DNA of 64,000 bases, taken from positions 375,543-439,542 of the forward strand of contig NMRB01000049.1 in assembly GCA_002633025.1 (NCBI GenBank), in the 5' to 3' direction. Each line of letters opens with the position of its first letter. Within the stretch, counting starts at the first letter, position 1. Below are positions 50,443 to 60,300 of this stretch, one piece after another. Under the pieces are notes generated by a model, which saw nothing but the letters and a program-made list of their open reading frames with translations, was not told where the DNA came from and searched no databases. Source of the DNA: Notospermus geniculatus. Taxonomy: Eukaryota > Nemertea > Pilidiophora > Heteronemertea > Lineidae. Position numbers and translations under genes: made by a program.

Positions 50443-51233
50443 GATGGTGCCTGAAAAAAGAAGATGACAATCATTCAATCAATGAAACTGAAAACCTTGT
50501 CGTCAATATTTCTGATGATGGGACTGGTTATGGCACATACTGAGGCCAGGTAAAGTAGGCCCTAATCATGCTGATAGGCCTACAACGTCATATGTCATAC
50601 AAGGCCTAGGCCTATGATGACATTGTTATTGTATGTAGGCCTACGCTACCCCTCCTTCCTTATATCCTAGTCCTACCAGCCTACCTGCGACCCTACGCCG
50701 CACACCGCCCCCCCGGCCTAGGGGTAGGGTACCGTAGGCCTACCCGTACCGTACCGGTCGGTGGTAGGCGCTGTAGTGTTAGTCAGTGTAGCGTAGGCAG
50801 CGCCGTAGCGTAGGCGTAGGGCCTGCCGCGGCGGAGCGGGTCGGTAGGCCTAGCCCTAGGCCTATACAGTATACCTAGGCCGGCTACAAATAGGCCTAGC
50901 CTACATTGACATTACAATCCATGGAATGCGCCAGCATTTTCAATGCGTGTACAATCATGACAGTGTACAGAGTGTACCGGTATGTGCATTATGTACACAA
51001 TAAGCACATGAAATACAGACGTGCCACGGTCCTGGCCAACCCGAGCGAATACCTTGGGTTGTAAAAGTCTGAATACATGCAGTCTTGGGATTGATCACTT
51101 TCTTACAGCTCGAAAATCATTCTTCGATTTCTACATTTACTTATATCAAGACATCCAGGGCAGATGGATATCTGGAACCCCCGATTTTAAGCGATTATAA
51201 TTGGGTGAGAACCCATAAATACAGACCGACGAG
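50443..51233. other. RPL26 upstream region, dense in AGGCCTA words
   Basis: Positions 50560-50910 carry a striking concentration of TAGGCCTA-type words and GC-rich short repeats (for example around 50700-50840). The RPL26 leader exon and promoter must lie in or beyond this segment. A minus-strand pyrimidine tract followed by GCCATCT near 51235-51250 is a possible transcription start. Confidence 0.35.
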
Positions 51234-51303
51234 ATGGCCTCAGCGGAAAAGAACAGCACTGCTGTTTTACTTCCGGGTCAGGAGGTCACGTGTTATTTCA
51301 TAC
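51234..51303 (+). other. Possible 5' coding exon, cut by a mariner-like end
   Basis: An ATG in good context (GAGATGG) opens a frame of about 23 plausible codons starting MASAEKNSTAVLLPG and running up to CAGGGTGATTCAAAAACAAT at about 51303. That string resembles the terminal repeat of a Tc1/mariner element. The frame beyond it looks non-coding. It could be a first exon of an unidentified gene or a chance frame. Confidence 0.25.
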
Positions 51304-51473
51304 AGGGTGATTCAAAAACAATGCGCCCCTCCCATTATTTTTATTTCTGGTTTCATGGGCGACCCATCGTCACAATAATAAATTTGGGGTTGTCAGATAA
51401 CGAATTTTCAACCAGATCATGAACCAACAAAGTTGGCGCGCCGGACCGGACGTCTCAATCTATGACATTGACC

Positions 51474-51623
51474 ACAGGTTCTTGTGGTTCGACTGATACT
51501 ATACTAGGGGATCACCGGTCCTGACACACTTCACTGAGAATGTATATTGTTTTTCTATACATTCTCAGTGAAGTGTGTCAGGACCGCTGGTCCCCTAGTA
51601 TAGTATCGAACCACAAGAACCTG
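51474..51623. mobile_element. Hairpin MITE of 150 bp
   Basis: ACAGGTTCTTGTGGTTCGA at the left is inverted at the right end. The inner arms CTGACACACTTCACTGAGAA and their complement are exact around a short centre near 51545-51556. Confidence 0.85.
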
Positions 51624-52488
51624 TGCATTGACAAGCCTTGTTCATTTTTTATTCATTCAAAATGTCAAATTTAAAACCAGTTTTTTTCGGCAAAGTGGAT
51701 TTTTTTCTTGAAAAAAGGCACCAAGTTTTTATTCACGGTCAAATGACCAGTTTATTATAGGCCTACAAAAGAGATTCTTACTCTTTTATTATACAGAAGA
51801 GATCAAAATAGGAGGAGTGAAAGGGGATGGCTTGATTAGACTGTGGAGGAATTATACTATTAGTCACCGTATAATTTACAGTAGGCCTATAATTCCTCCA
51901 AGATTAGACATAGGCATAGGCGATCTAAATACATTTCTAGTCCATTATCAAAAAACGACTGTTCCCCAGGAAATTTTACCTAGGCCTATAGTTGTCTGTT
52001 TCATGAACACTGACGGATGAGGCAGTCTGAAGAAACATGGACGGTATTTCTACCACCAAAAAGGAAACTCAGCCCAGTAGCCTAATACAAAAGAGTCAGG
52101 ATGTTGATGAGGAGTAGGGATCGAGTCAACAAATTTGGCGCACTTGGAGGAATTAATTCTTCCAAGGCGTACAGTATATCGTTGTCGCTTTGTGCTGACC
52201 CGCCAGTGGCCGATCTTTTGAAAACTACCCCGCCAGGCGCCTACCGCGCGTGGTTCTCCCGTATGCAAAAATTAGCGATTCGAACGAAATCTATCCAGCC
52301 TTACATTTTATTGCAAATATTGTACGAATTCAGGAATACACTTTTTGATGCACTATTATTGTGAGGAAGCTTTATTGGTGGTCCCGATGCCGTCGCCAGG
52401 GGCAGAGAATTCATGACCAATGGGAGATTTTGTTACTGTTTTGTTCGTGTCCGTATTAACTTGCGTTTTGCGTCTCGAGGCAATCCGA
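51624..52488. other. Intergenic stretch without a gene
   Basis: A short imperfect inverted repeat (GGAGGAATTATACT and a partner ending near 51900) is visible. No exon signals are supported. The left side of 52489 may be 3' untranslated DNA of the minus-strand ninjurin gene. Confidence 0.4.
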
Positions 52489-53265
52489 TTATGTTTTCAT
52501 TGGTCCTAAAACTGAAAAGGCGGATACGAAAATGTTCACAACCACAATCAAAATCATCAAGAACTTCTTCGTGTTGATAATCCTCAGCAGACGTTCCTCC
52601 TGGGTGTCTTGATTTGCATGTCGCGGCGTCCGGATGCCATCCCCATCCCTCTTTTCCATTTCCCAAGCTACCTTGCTGGCGGTGACCACGATGATGACGG
52701 CTATCAATACCTGGAGTATCATTGAAACCGACAGAAGGGCAATAAGGAAGTAGAAATAACTAACTTCACTTTTACCCTTAAGTACGGTCCTCAGTTGCGC
52801 CGTATTCGATGCCAGCAATGAAATGTTCAGCATGCCAGTCGCGAAGGCTTTGGCGGCATAGGGCGAATTTATGAACTTGGGCGGATCTCTCAGAGGCTTA
52901 ATAAACCCATCTACTTCATCGGTCGCGACCTATCCAACAGAAGAAAGAGCAGTTGTTAAAACGAGATCACAAGGGCCCAAGCCAGCCAGGGCGTCTCCAG
53001 TGGATCATGAAAAAGCTGTCATGCACCTCGCTGAAATACTCACAAGCGAACGAATCTCATCAATAGGGAGGTTTCGAAATCAAACGATAAACGTAAACGT
53101 TAACGACAACTTTATTTTTGTACCGAAAATGCAATGCAAAATCTGGTCAATGTGTAGTATGAAAAATACATTGTCGTAAAGTTTTGGTTTATAGTTTGAT
53201 TTCGAAACCTCCCCAATGATAGGCCTAATCATAAAACGAACGTAAATTCTATTGGTGCTTACCAT
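52489..53265 (-). CDS. Ninjurin-family membrane protein A, 147 aa
   Basis: Two exons: the start codon at 53265-53263, immediately followed by a GTAAGC donor, and 52929-52489. The 147-residue protein has the ninjurin layout: an amphipathic pre-helix segment (about 24-52, with YAAKAF, MLNISLLASN and AQLRTVL), helix 1 (58-83), a charged loop and helix 2 (123-140, with IVVVNIFVSAF). Ninjurins are two-pass plasma-membrane proteins. NINJ1 oligomerises through the amphipathic helices to rupture membranes of dying cells, and others act in adhesion. The N-terminus is short for the family. The next gene to the right is a divergently transcribed paralogue. The intron carries a small hairpin MITE. Confidence 0.82.
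53066..53213. mobile_element. GGGAGGTTTCG-ended MITE, 148 bp, in ninjurin A intron
   Basis: Left end GGGAGGTTTCGAAATCAAAC and right end GTTTGATTTCGAAACCTCCC are exact inverses. Near-identical 5-base flanks (CAATA and CAATG) suggest a 5-bp target duplication. It shares its first 11 bases with the element at 56725-57143. Confidence 0.8.
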
Positions 53266-54545
53266 TTTGAACTCTTCCCCGTTCTTTTCGGCTCCAAGCA
53301 CACAATCAGGATGTTACGGTTTCGTCTCAGCAATGATAAACCCACCTAAGTTCACTCTGGTTTATTTCGTCCGAGAAGACACCTCTTGGAATAAGTAGCT
53401 CGGCCAGTTTCCTCAACACCGTTGCATTAGTGACAAAGACGCTGGCATGCTGGTGGAGCTTTATACTTTCTCCTCGTGGCAGATATAGCGCATTTTAAGA
53501 GGCGAAGAATTAAAATTTACTTAATGGAAATTTTGCGGATGTCATGCGGCTTAGTTTCTAAATCAATACGACATCCTTTTCAATCAACTCACTCAATTAC
53601 TTTTCCACGAAATATCACGCCTAGCCTCTAATTATCCCAAAGGCCTACATCATGTGAGTTAGAGGCTACGGGTATACTGAACGCGATCCGTCGTCCTGTG
53701 CGTCAAAGGCTATATATTTTCCGCCGCACTGCACGCAAACAAAGGCTCTCAAAGCATAAATCGCATGCGTTGCCCTATCGCATGCGAATTCGCGTTCGGT
53801 ATTTCCGTATTTTAGGCTAACTTAGGATGTAGCTCTGGATTGGGCGTGAATGCAAACTGATGATAAAAATAATTATTGGGTTTATCATGTAGGCCTATTG
53901 TATGAAACTAGGATGTCACAAAAGGGTGTCAAAGAACCCAACGCCCCCAGAAAACATTTTGCGGATTCAGCGGCACCATGAGGAGCCAGTTATCGCAGTT
54001 AACCAAAAGGTGTCGCCACGGCCCAATTCAATGCCTCGCGGATCATTTGTGCTTGATTGAGCACCAATCAAGAGAATTTTCTTTTGTATTCGGCTAGAAC
54101 TTTGCTGTCATCTTTTGGCAAAAAGCGTGCATGGAGATCCAGGCAGAGAAACCATCTCAGGCGGCATCATGAGGAGTGGAATATTAGATTCCATCACGCC
54201 ATCAGAGATCGAGCTTCCGGCTTCGGGAGGGTTAATGCCGGGGGTTAGGGTCCGAAGTACCGCACTAGTTCAAAAACAGAATCAGGCAGTCATGTTTCGA
54301 TTCTAGTCCTGAAAGAAAATCACATCCGCATCCGTATATGGCAATTGTGATGCGATATCTCCAATTCCCGGAACTATCGGTTGTAGATTTCGTTCACTAA
54401 TTAAAACTATAAAATCTGATTCGACATTCACTTTCAAAGACATGAGAGACAATATTCGTGACCAGCATAATAATATAGGCAGGGGCGCTATATATCAGCA
54501 GTAGTCGCGTGTACAGTAAAAAACGTTTAGTGGAACTCACCAAGA
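53266..54545. promoter_or_regulatory. Divergent intergenic region between the two ninjurin genes
   Basis: The two ninjurin genes are transcribed away from this 1.28-kb segment, so it should contain both promoters. It has no recognisable exon. A TATATA-like word lies near 54490, about 55 bases before the start codon of gene B. Confidence 0.45.
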
Positions 54546-56442
54546 ATGCTTGACGATAATGAACCATCTGTAGACTGTGTGCACGCTGAAGATGAAGAAG
54601 GAGCACGAAAGAAGGATGATCAAGAAATGGACCCCATTTTATTCTCAGATGTTCGGGAAAATAAAGGACCATCAGATGGTGTGCGCGTTGAAAGCGAGGT
54701 CGAAGGAGCAAGTAAGAAGGACGATCGTCTAGAGGATAGTTCACCCTCAGAAGGCAAGAAAGACAATGTTACAACGGCTCCTCATGGAGATCAGGTGAGT
54801 ATGACATTAACAGAAACAGAAGTACATGTAGGTACGTGTATGGCAAGCCGTTTGTTCATTATTTCCAGAAACTTAGTTTTTGCTCCAGAAACTAGGTTTC
54901 TGACTTCAAAAAACTAAGTTTCTGGTCCAAAAACTTAGTTTTTGGACATCTAACTAGTACTTTGGATCCAGAAACTTAGTTTCACGAGCAAAAACTAAGA
55001 TTCTGCACCAAAAACTAAGTTTCTGGACCAAAATCTTGGTTTCTGGACCAAAACCTTGGTTTCTGAAGTCAGAAACTTAGTTTCTGGCCAAAAACTTAGT
55101 TTCTGCTTTCAAAAACACAGTTATGGAAAGCCGTTTGTTCAGAAACCAGGTTTTTGACTTCAAAAACTTAGTATTTGAACATGTAACTTGTATTTTGGAT
55201 CCAGAAACTAAGTTTCTGACCAAAAACTAAGTTTCTGGACCAAAAACTTGGTTTCTGAAGTCAAAAACTTAGTTTCTGGCAAAAACTTAGTTTCAGGCAG
55301 AAACTAAGTTTTTGCCAGAAACTACGTTTTTGACTTCAGAAACCAAGTTTTTGGTCCAGAACTTAGTTTATCTTCCAGATTAGTTTTTGGATCCAAAGTA
55401 CAGGTTTGATGGTCAAAAACGAAGTCTGGGCCAAAAACTTAGTTTCTGAAGTCAAAAACATGGTTTCTGCCTTTAATGAACGAACAGCTTTCCATAACTG
55501 GGTTTTTGCAAGCAGAAACTAAGTTTTTGGCCCGAAACTAAGTTTTTGACTTCAGAAACCAAGATTTTGGTCCAGAATCTTAGTTTTTGCTCGTGAAACT
55601 AAGTTTCTGGATCCAAAGTACTAGTTAGATGTCCAAAAACTAAGTTTCTGGACCAGAAACTTAGTTTTTGAAGTCAGAAACCTAGTTTCTGGAGCAAAAA
55701 CTAAGTTTTTGGAAATAATGAACAAACGGCTTGCCATATACGTGTACATCCTGGTGTATACGTACCGGTATCAGGACCTCACGGTCGCTCCGTACGTCAC
55801 AGCACGCGAATTACCCTCAGAGGGATCGCAACCCCGTCTCAAGCCCAAATCGTGTCATTTGACATTCGCCACTTTACTTTCTTCTGACTATGTGGAAGTT
55901 CCTACGCTCGCAGGCGAATTATACTGGGTGTAGGCAAAAGGCCTACTGTATATGGGTATTCAAGTGTCAAATAATGATGAGGTCGTCTCTTCCAGGCAAA
56001 ACTCAAAGGCGGTTATGCCCCTACGAAAGAAGACACAGAGTCGGAGAAAAAGATAAAAGAAGAACTGGACAGCGATAACGTGGGAAACTACATGAATCTC
56101 ACTCTCATGGTTTCCAATGCCACACTGCTGCGAGAGGTTTGCGATAAAGGACCGAATGGATATCTAGTCTTCTACGCCCTCACCCTGTCTCTCCTACTCG
56201 TGTCGGTTGTCATGCAACTGTGCTCTGCTTTCTTGAGACTATACGCCTGTGTATGCTGTCGCAGTGGTACTTGCGATGACGAAGAGAAAGGATCTAAAGT
56301 CGACAAAAGGCCAAAGAGCAACAGCACCGCGCTTGGACTTCTGGCTCTGTTAACAGTATTCGCGAACATTGCTGTTGCGGGATTATCGCCCACATCCGAT
56401 GACCACTTGTCGTCGTTTTCGAATGTTACAAGCCAAACATAG
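54546..56442 (+). CDS. Ninjurin-family membrane protein B with acidic N-terminal extension, 231 aa
   Basis: Exons 54546-54794 and 55996-56442 join in phase 0. Residues 1-115 are an unusual acidic, Lys/Asp/Glu-rich extension with an internal duplication (EEGARKKDD near 17-25 and EGASKKDD near 53-60). The ninjurin module follows: an amphipathic segment (about 113-132, MNLTLMVSNATLLREV), helix 1 (139-163), a Cys-rich and basic loop (167-190) and helix 2 (194-213), with a short Ser-rich tail. The conserved N-A-x-x-L pattern of the pre-helix matches ninjurin A and vertebrate ninjurins. It is probably a plasma-membrane protein. The single intron is largely filled by a 900-bp palindromic element. 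The start was chosen as the first ATG after an in-frame break. Confidence 0.78.
54839..55738. mobile_element. 900-bp composite palindromic element with 6-bp target duplication
   Basis: The ends are inverted copies starting TATGGCAAGCCGTTTGTTCA. Exact 6-base flanks TACGTG (54833-54838 and 55739-55744) mark a target duplication. The interior is an array of short words built on AAACTTAGTTT and its complement, spaced about 16-22 bases with varying spacers, arranged symmetrically so the whole element folds on itself. Inner diverged copies of the terminal repeat lie near 55126-55145 and 55473-55497. No coding capacity. It lies in the ninjurin B intron. Confidence 0.88.
55829..55860. repeat. Fragment of the MITE family seen at 399-555
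   Basis: GCAACCCCGTCTCAA followed by CCAAATCG-like sequence matches the right arm of the element at 399-555. Only this fragment is recognisable. Confidence 0.45.
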
Positions 56443-56724
56443 GCTATTTAGGCTAGGTAGGATTCAAATAATTTTCGTGTCACGCTCTGCCGCAGCTGTT
56501 GTTAAAGGGACTGTTTTTTTCGCCTGTGAGGGGTTCACCCTACTCTGGCAATTTCATATTATACTAACCAGTGAAAGGGTATCTTTCTAATCGCCCTGCC
56601 TCTTTTGATCTACGACAATGACGTCACATGCATTCAAATTCCAGCATCAGACAGACTTTAATGCATAGAGTGTGACGCCGTACCTAATACGTTGTCTTTC
56701 GTTTTTTTCTTAACCTCACTAATA
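56443..56724. other. 3' region of ninjurin B
   Basis: This stretch follows the stop codon at 56440-56442 and probably holds the 3' untranslated region. No clear AATAAA was seen before the MITE at 56725. Confidence 0.4.
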
Positions 56725-57143
56725 GGGAGGTTTCGCAAGTTTGACGAAACACAAAGTAAGAAATACGAAATTGGACTTCACTTCAATGAAGTAATGTATT
56801 TCAGAAGATGGTTGGTACCACAAATATCGCCTGCCGCAAGAGCGTATTTTAGCGTATGACGTTAGACCGATAGAGTTACAGTGTGTATTAAACTTTGAAA
56901 TTTATCTTTCGTATCGACTTCGTAGATACGAAGTGGAAATTTAAAAATTCAAGATGCACCATAACTCTCTCGGTCTTACATAATATGCTAAAAGACGCAC
57001 TGGCAGCAGGGACATTTGTTGTAGCAACCATCTCCAGAAATACATTACCGGTATTAGGTGCTGGTTCTGGAAATGAAGTTGAATTTCGTATTTCCAAAAA
57101 TAGATAAGCGACTTCGTGTTTCGTCAGATTTGCGAAACCTCCC
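56725..57143. mobile_element. GGGAGGTTTCG-ended TIR element, 419 bp
   Basis: Left end GGGAGGTTTCGCAAGTTTGA pairs with the inverted right end (TTTGCGAAACCTCCC). The flanks are TAATA on both sides (56720-56724 and 57144-57148), a 5-bp target duplication. The arms extend about 60 bases with some mismatches. Same family end as 53066-53213. Confidence 0.82.
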
Positions 57144-57359
57144 TAATAGCAGTGGCGATGACGACCACTCTAATGACCCTAGTTCAATAAAACGGATTGA
57201 ATCTCAACTATAATACGTTCTTCTAATTGGAATCAACACCACTTCATTATTATGATCATGATTTATTTCAATAAAGACCATTATATTAATACATTATTTA
57301 ATTGGGTCATCGTTTTTGTTGCATGTAGGAATCAGTGGCACAGCCTGAGTTGATGTGTG

Positions 57360-60300
57360 TTATGACGGTATGTTTAGCCTTACGGCAATAAAATTCTTCC
57401 TACTTGCAAAAAGTCCTAAGGAGCCAGTTTTTTGGTATCTAGCTGAAAGCCCTCTGGTCACACGAAGCACTTCACTATTATAACTGTCGTTCCGCTGAAA
57501 AATATGAAGAAAAGGAGACGATTTGCCCCGCGTGCGACGACCAACCACTTTTCTCGAACTTCGTCTGTGTCGTCGACAACGGCGACTGGTAGTTGGTCTA
57601 GAGCAATGTCCGTTCGTGGGGGATAATGGCGTCGTTTTCGTTGGCAACACCCAAAACAGGAGCAGATCTAAAAAGAAAAGGACTCCAGTCACCAAATTTG
57701 TCCTCGTTGAAAACGTGTGTGGTGTTCGGAAGAGGCCGGATTGCCGGGGTAACGGTTTGCTTATCCAAGCCTCTGGGGAAGACGGAGGGGGGGGGGGGGC
57801 AAAACGTCCCTTTTGAAAACCAGGATCAGTGAGTGGTTGCAATGAAGGTAACGTTCTTCGTACCTTGAATAGACAGGTCAAACAACTGAAAGACGGCGTG
57901 GTATTTTCCGAGAGGATGCTGTTAAACAATGTACTTAGTGCTTGGAATACAGCCACGATCACGAGGCAGAAGACGTAATAGATAACTGAAAAAGGAAGTG
58001 GTAACGATTGGTTAAAAAGAAAGTAGCAATGTCGTAGTTTCCCGCCCATGATTCACCCGTTCCACCGCCCACTCTATGAGTTCCAAGAAGTAAATACGGT
58101 AGTGCAGCCATGTGTCTTTTCTGGTCTCTCCAACTGAAAAGTCCCTGAGGAAGACCCCGATTGGGGTCGGAAATTCGCTAAGTTCTGGAAGTTGACGTCT
58201 TGATATTTACCAGCCATCAGTAAAGGTATCTATCTAGCATCAAAACAACCAAGCATCGAACATACCTAATAAAGGGGTTTCCCCTGATGCTGAGTACTTT
58301 TGCAACATCGCCAAGATAAGAACGATTATTATTGGTACTGATGCGAACGATGCAGGTGTACAATCTTCCGTTCCTCTTTTTGTAAAGAGGACGAACGAAA
58401 TGGTAACGGCAAGGGCAATGGCAGGGGCGACGAACATCCAACTCAAAATTGAAGCAGTTCTTTCGAATTGGATATAGAACCGTAGACTCGGGAAAGGTTC
58501 CTCGCAGCAGGCGTAGAAGCTGGTCTTCTTCACCGCGTTTGATCCGACTGCGTTCCATTCCCCAGGATGGAAAAAGTACAGGCCAATGGAGTTTTCAGTG
58601 TCGAAATCCAAGTCAACCTGCAAGAGGAACATGATACTAGTAGCAAAATAGATAAGAGAGGGCGTGTCTCTTTGCCTCATGCATCGATCTTTGCAATGTA
58701 CGGGCGAAAGTCCGGTGAAGAGATCCTTCCCGATGTAACATCTGTCACATTCCCCGTTTTCCCAGTGTTTCCTTTTTTGTGTTGGTATTACGTATAGTGA
58801 CAAAAAGCTAGAGAGATCACGACTGTTCAGTGAGTGAGGGGGAACATTTGACTTACCGGTACAGAAACGTTGATAAATGTTACACTACCCTACCTTAAAT
58901 CCATCGTAGGACCAGGATATAAACATGAATTCACAGGAATGAACGTCAAATGGAAAAAGCTTGAGGTTGATATCACAGTTGGTGATCTTCAGTTGTCGAT
59001 GAACTATTGCTGAAACCATGCCATCACCGGTAACGAGGACGAGAGAGCTGGGCTTCGGTTGCAGTGGTGTGGAGTCGACCCTGGAATTGAGAATTATAAG
59101 TCGCCTACCCCGATGCAGATTATTTCCGGTCGACGCTGGAATTGAGATTTGAATCCTGCAGGCGGTGACAGACGACCGTCACACAGAAAAAAGAAATCAA
59201 CTCGAGTGGAGACTCAGATCTCACTCATATAGGGACAAAATAATTCGAAATACTTTAATTTTGACTCAAAATGAAACCGAAAATATTTCGGCCCGAGACA
59301 ATGACATCTCAATCTGAGCCTTTTGTCTCAAAATGAAACGGAAAATATTTTGGGCCGAGAGACTGCTGAGATCACTCAACTCAGATTGAGATGTCATTGT
59401 CTCGGGCCGAAATATTTTCTGTTTCATTTATAACATTTTGAAGCATTTTGTCCCTATAGTGAGATCTGAGTCTCCACTCGAGTTGATTTCTTTTTCCTGT
59501 GCAGCGGCGCGTTTTGTGTTCTTTCGCCCCACGACAATACTATTTATCGTCACATATATATGTACCTCATCATTCTCGGCATGTTCCACCTCAGTCATTA
59601 GGTGTGGGCCGAGGATAGAGCGATAATAGTTAGTTGGACATTGACAAACTCACCCATTGGCAAGAACAATGTCGGGCCACCATATTTTGTCAGAACGAAG
59701 GCGTATCTTTGTGATGCTGCTGTAGCCGGACGGGTTCCATTGCAGACGATAGTCGTACCATTGCTGGGAATGAACATGCAGCGCTGAATTAATCAATTTC
59801 TTTCTAATAAAACGCAACTATATTCCTATTGTTCTATTTCTATTGTTGTGTCTTTTCTGTACGGCGCCCGTTACGGGACATGTATTTTTTTTAAAAATCT
59901 CGCACTGCGTGTTTTAATCTCGCACTGCGACTTTTTAAAGTCGCACTGCGACTTTTTAATCACACAATCTCACACTGCGACTTTTCATCTCACACTGCGA
60001 CTTTATAAACTCGCACTGCGTCTTTATAAACTCGCACTCCGACTTTATAAAGTCGCAGTGCGACTTTTTAAGCTCGCACTGCGACTTTATAAACTCGCAC
60101 TGCGACTTTTTAAAAAGTCGTACTGCGACTTTATAAACTCGCACTGCGACTTTTTAAACTCGCACTGCGACTTTTAATCTCGCACTGCGACTTTTTAATC
60201 TCACAANTTAAAAAGTCGCACTGCGACTTTCTAGAGTCGCAGTACGAGTTTAAAAAGTCGCAGTGCGAGTTTAAAAAGTCGCACTGCGAGTTTATAAAGT

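Noticed and set aside
54836-55745. CRISPR-like array of short repeats
   Set aside because: The spacing is irregular, units occur in both orientations, and the block has terminal inverted repeats and a target duplication in an animal intron.
59848-60177. 109-codon frame with repeated LALRLYK residues
   Set aside because: It is a translation of the satellite array in the palindromic element, open only because the repeat unit is 21 bases.
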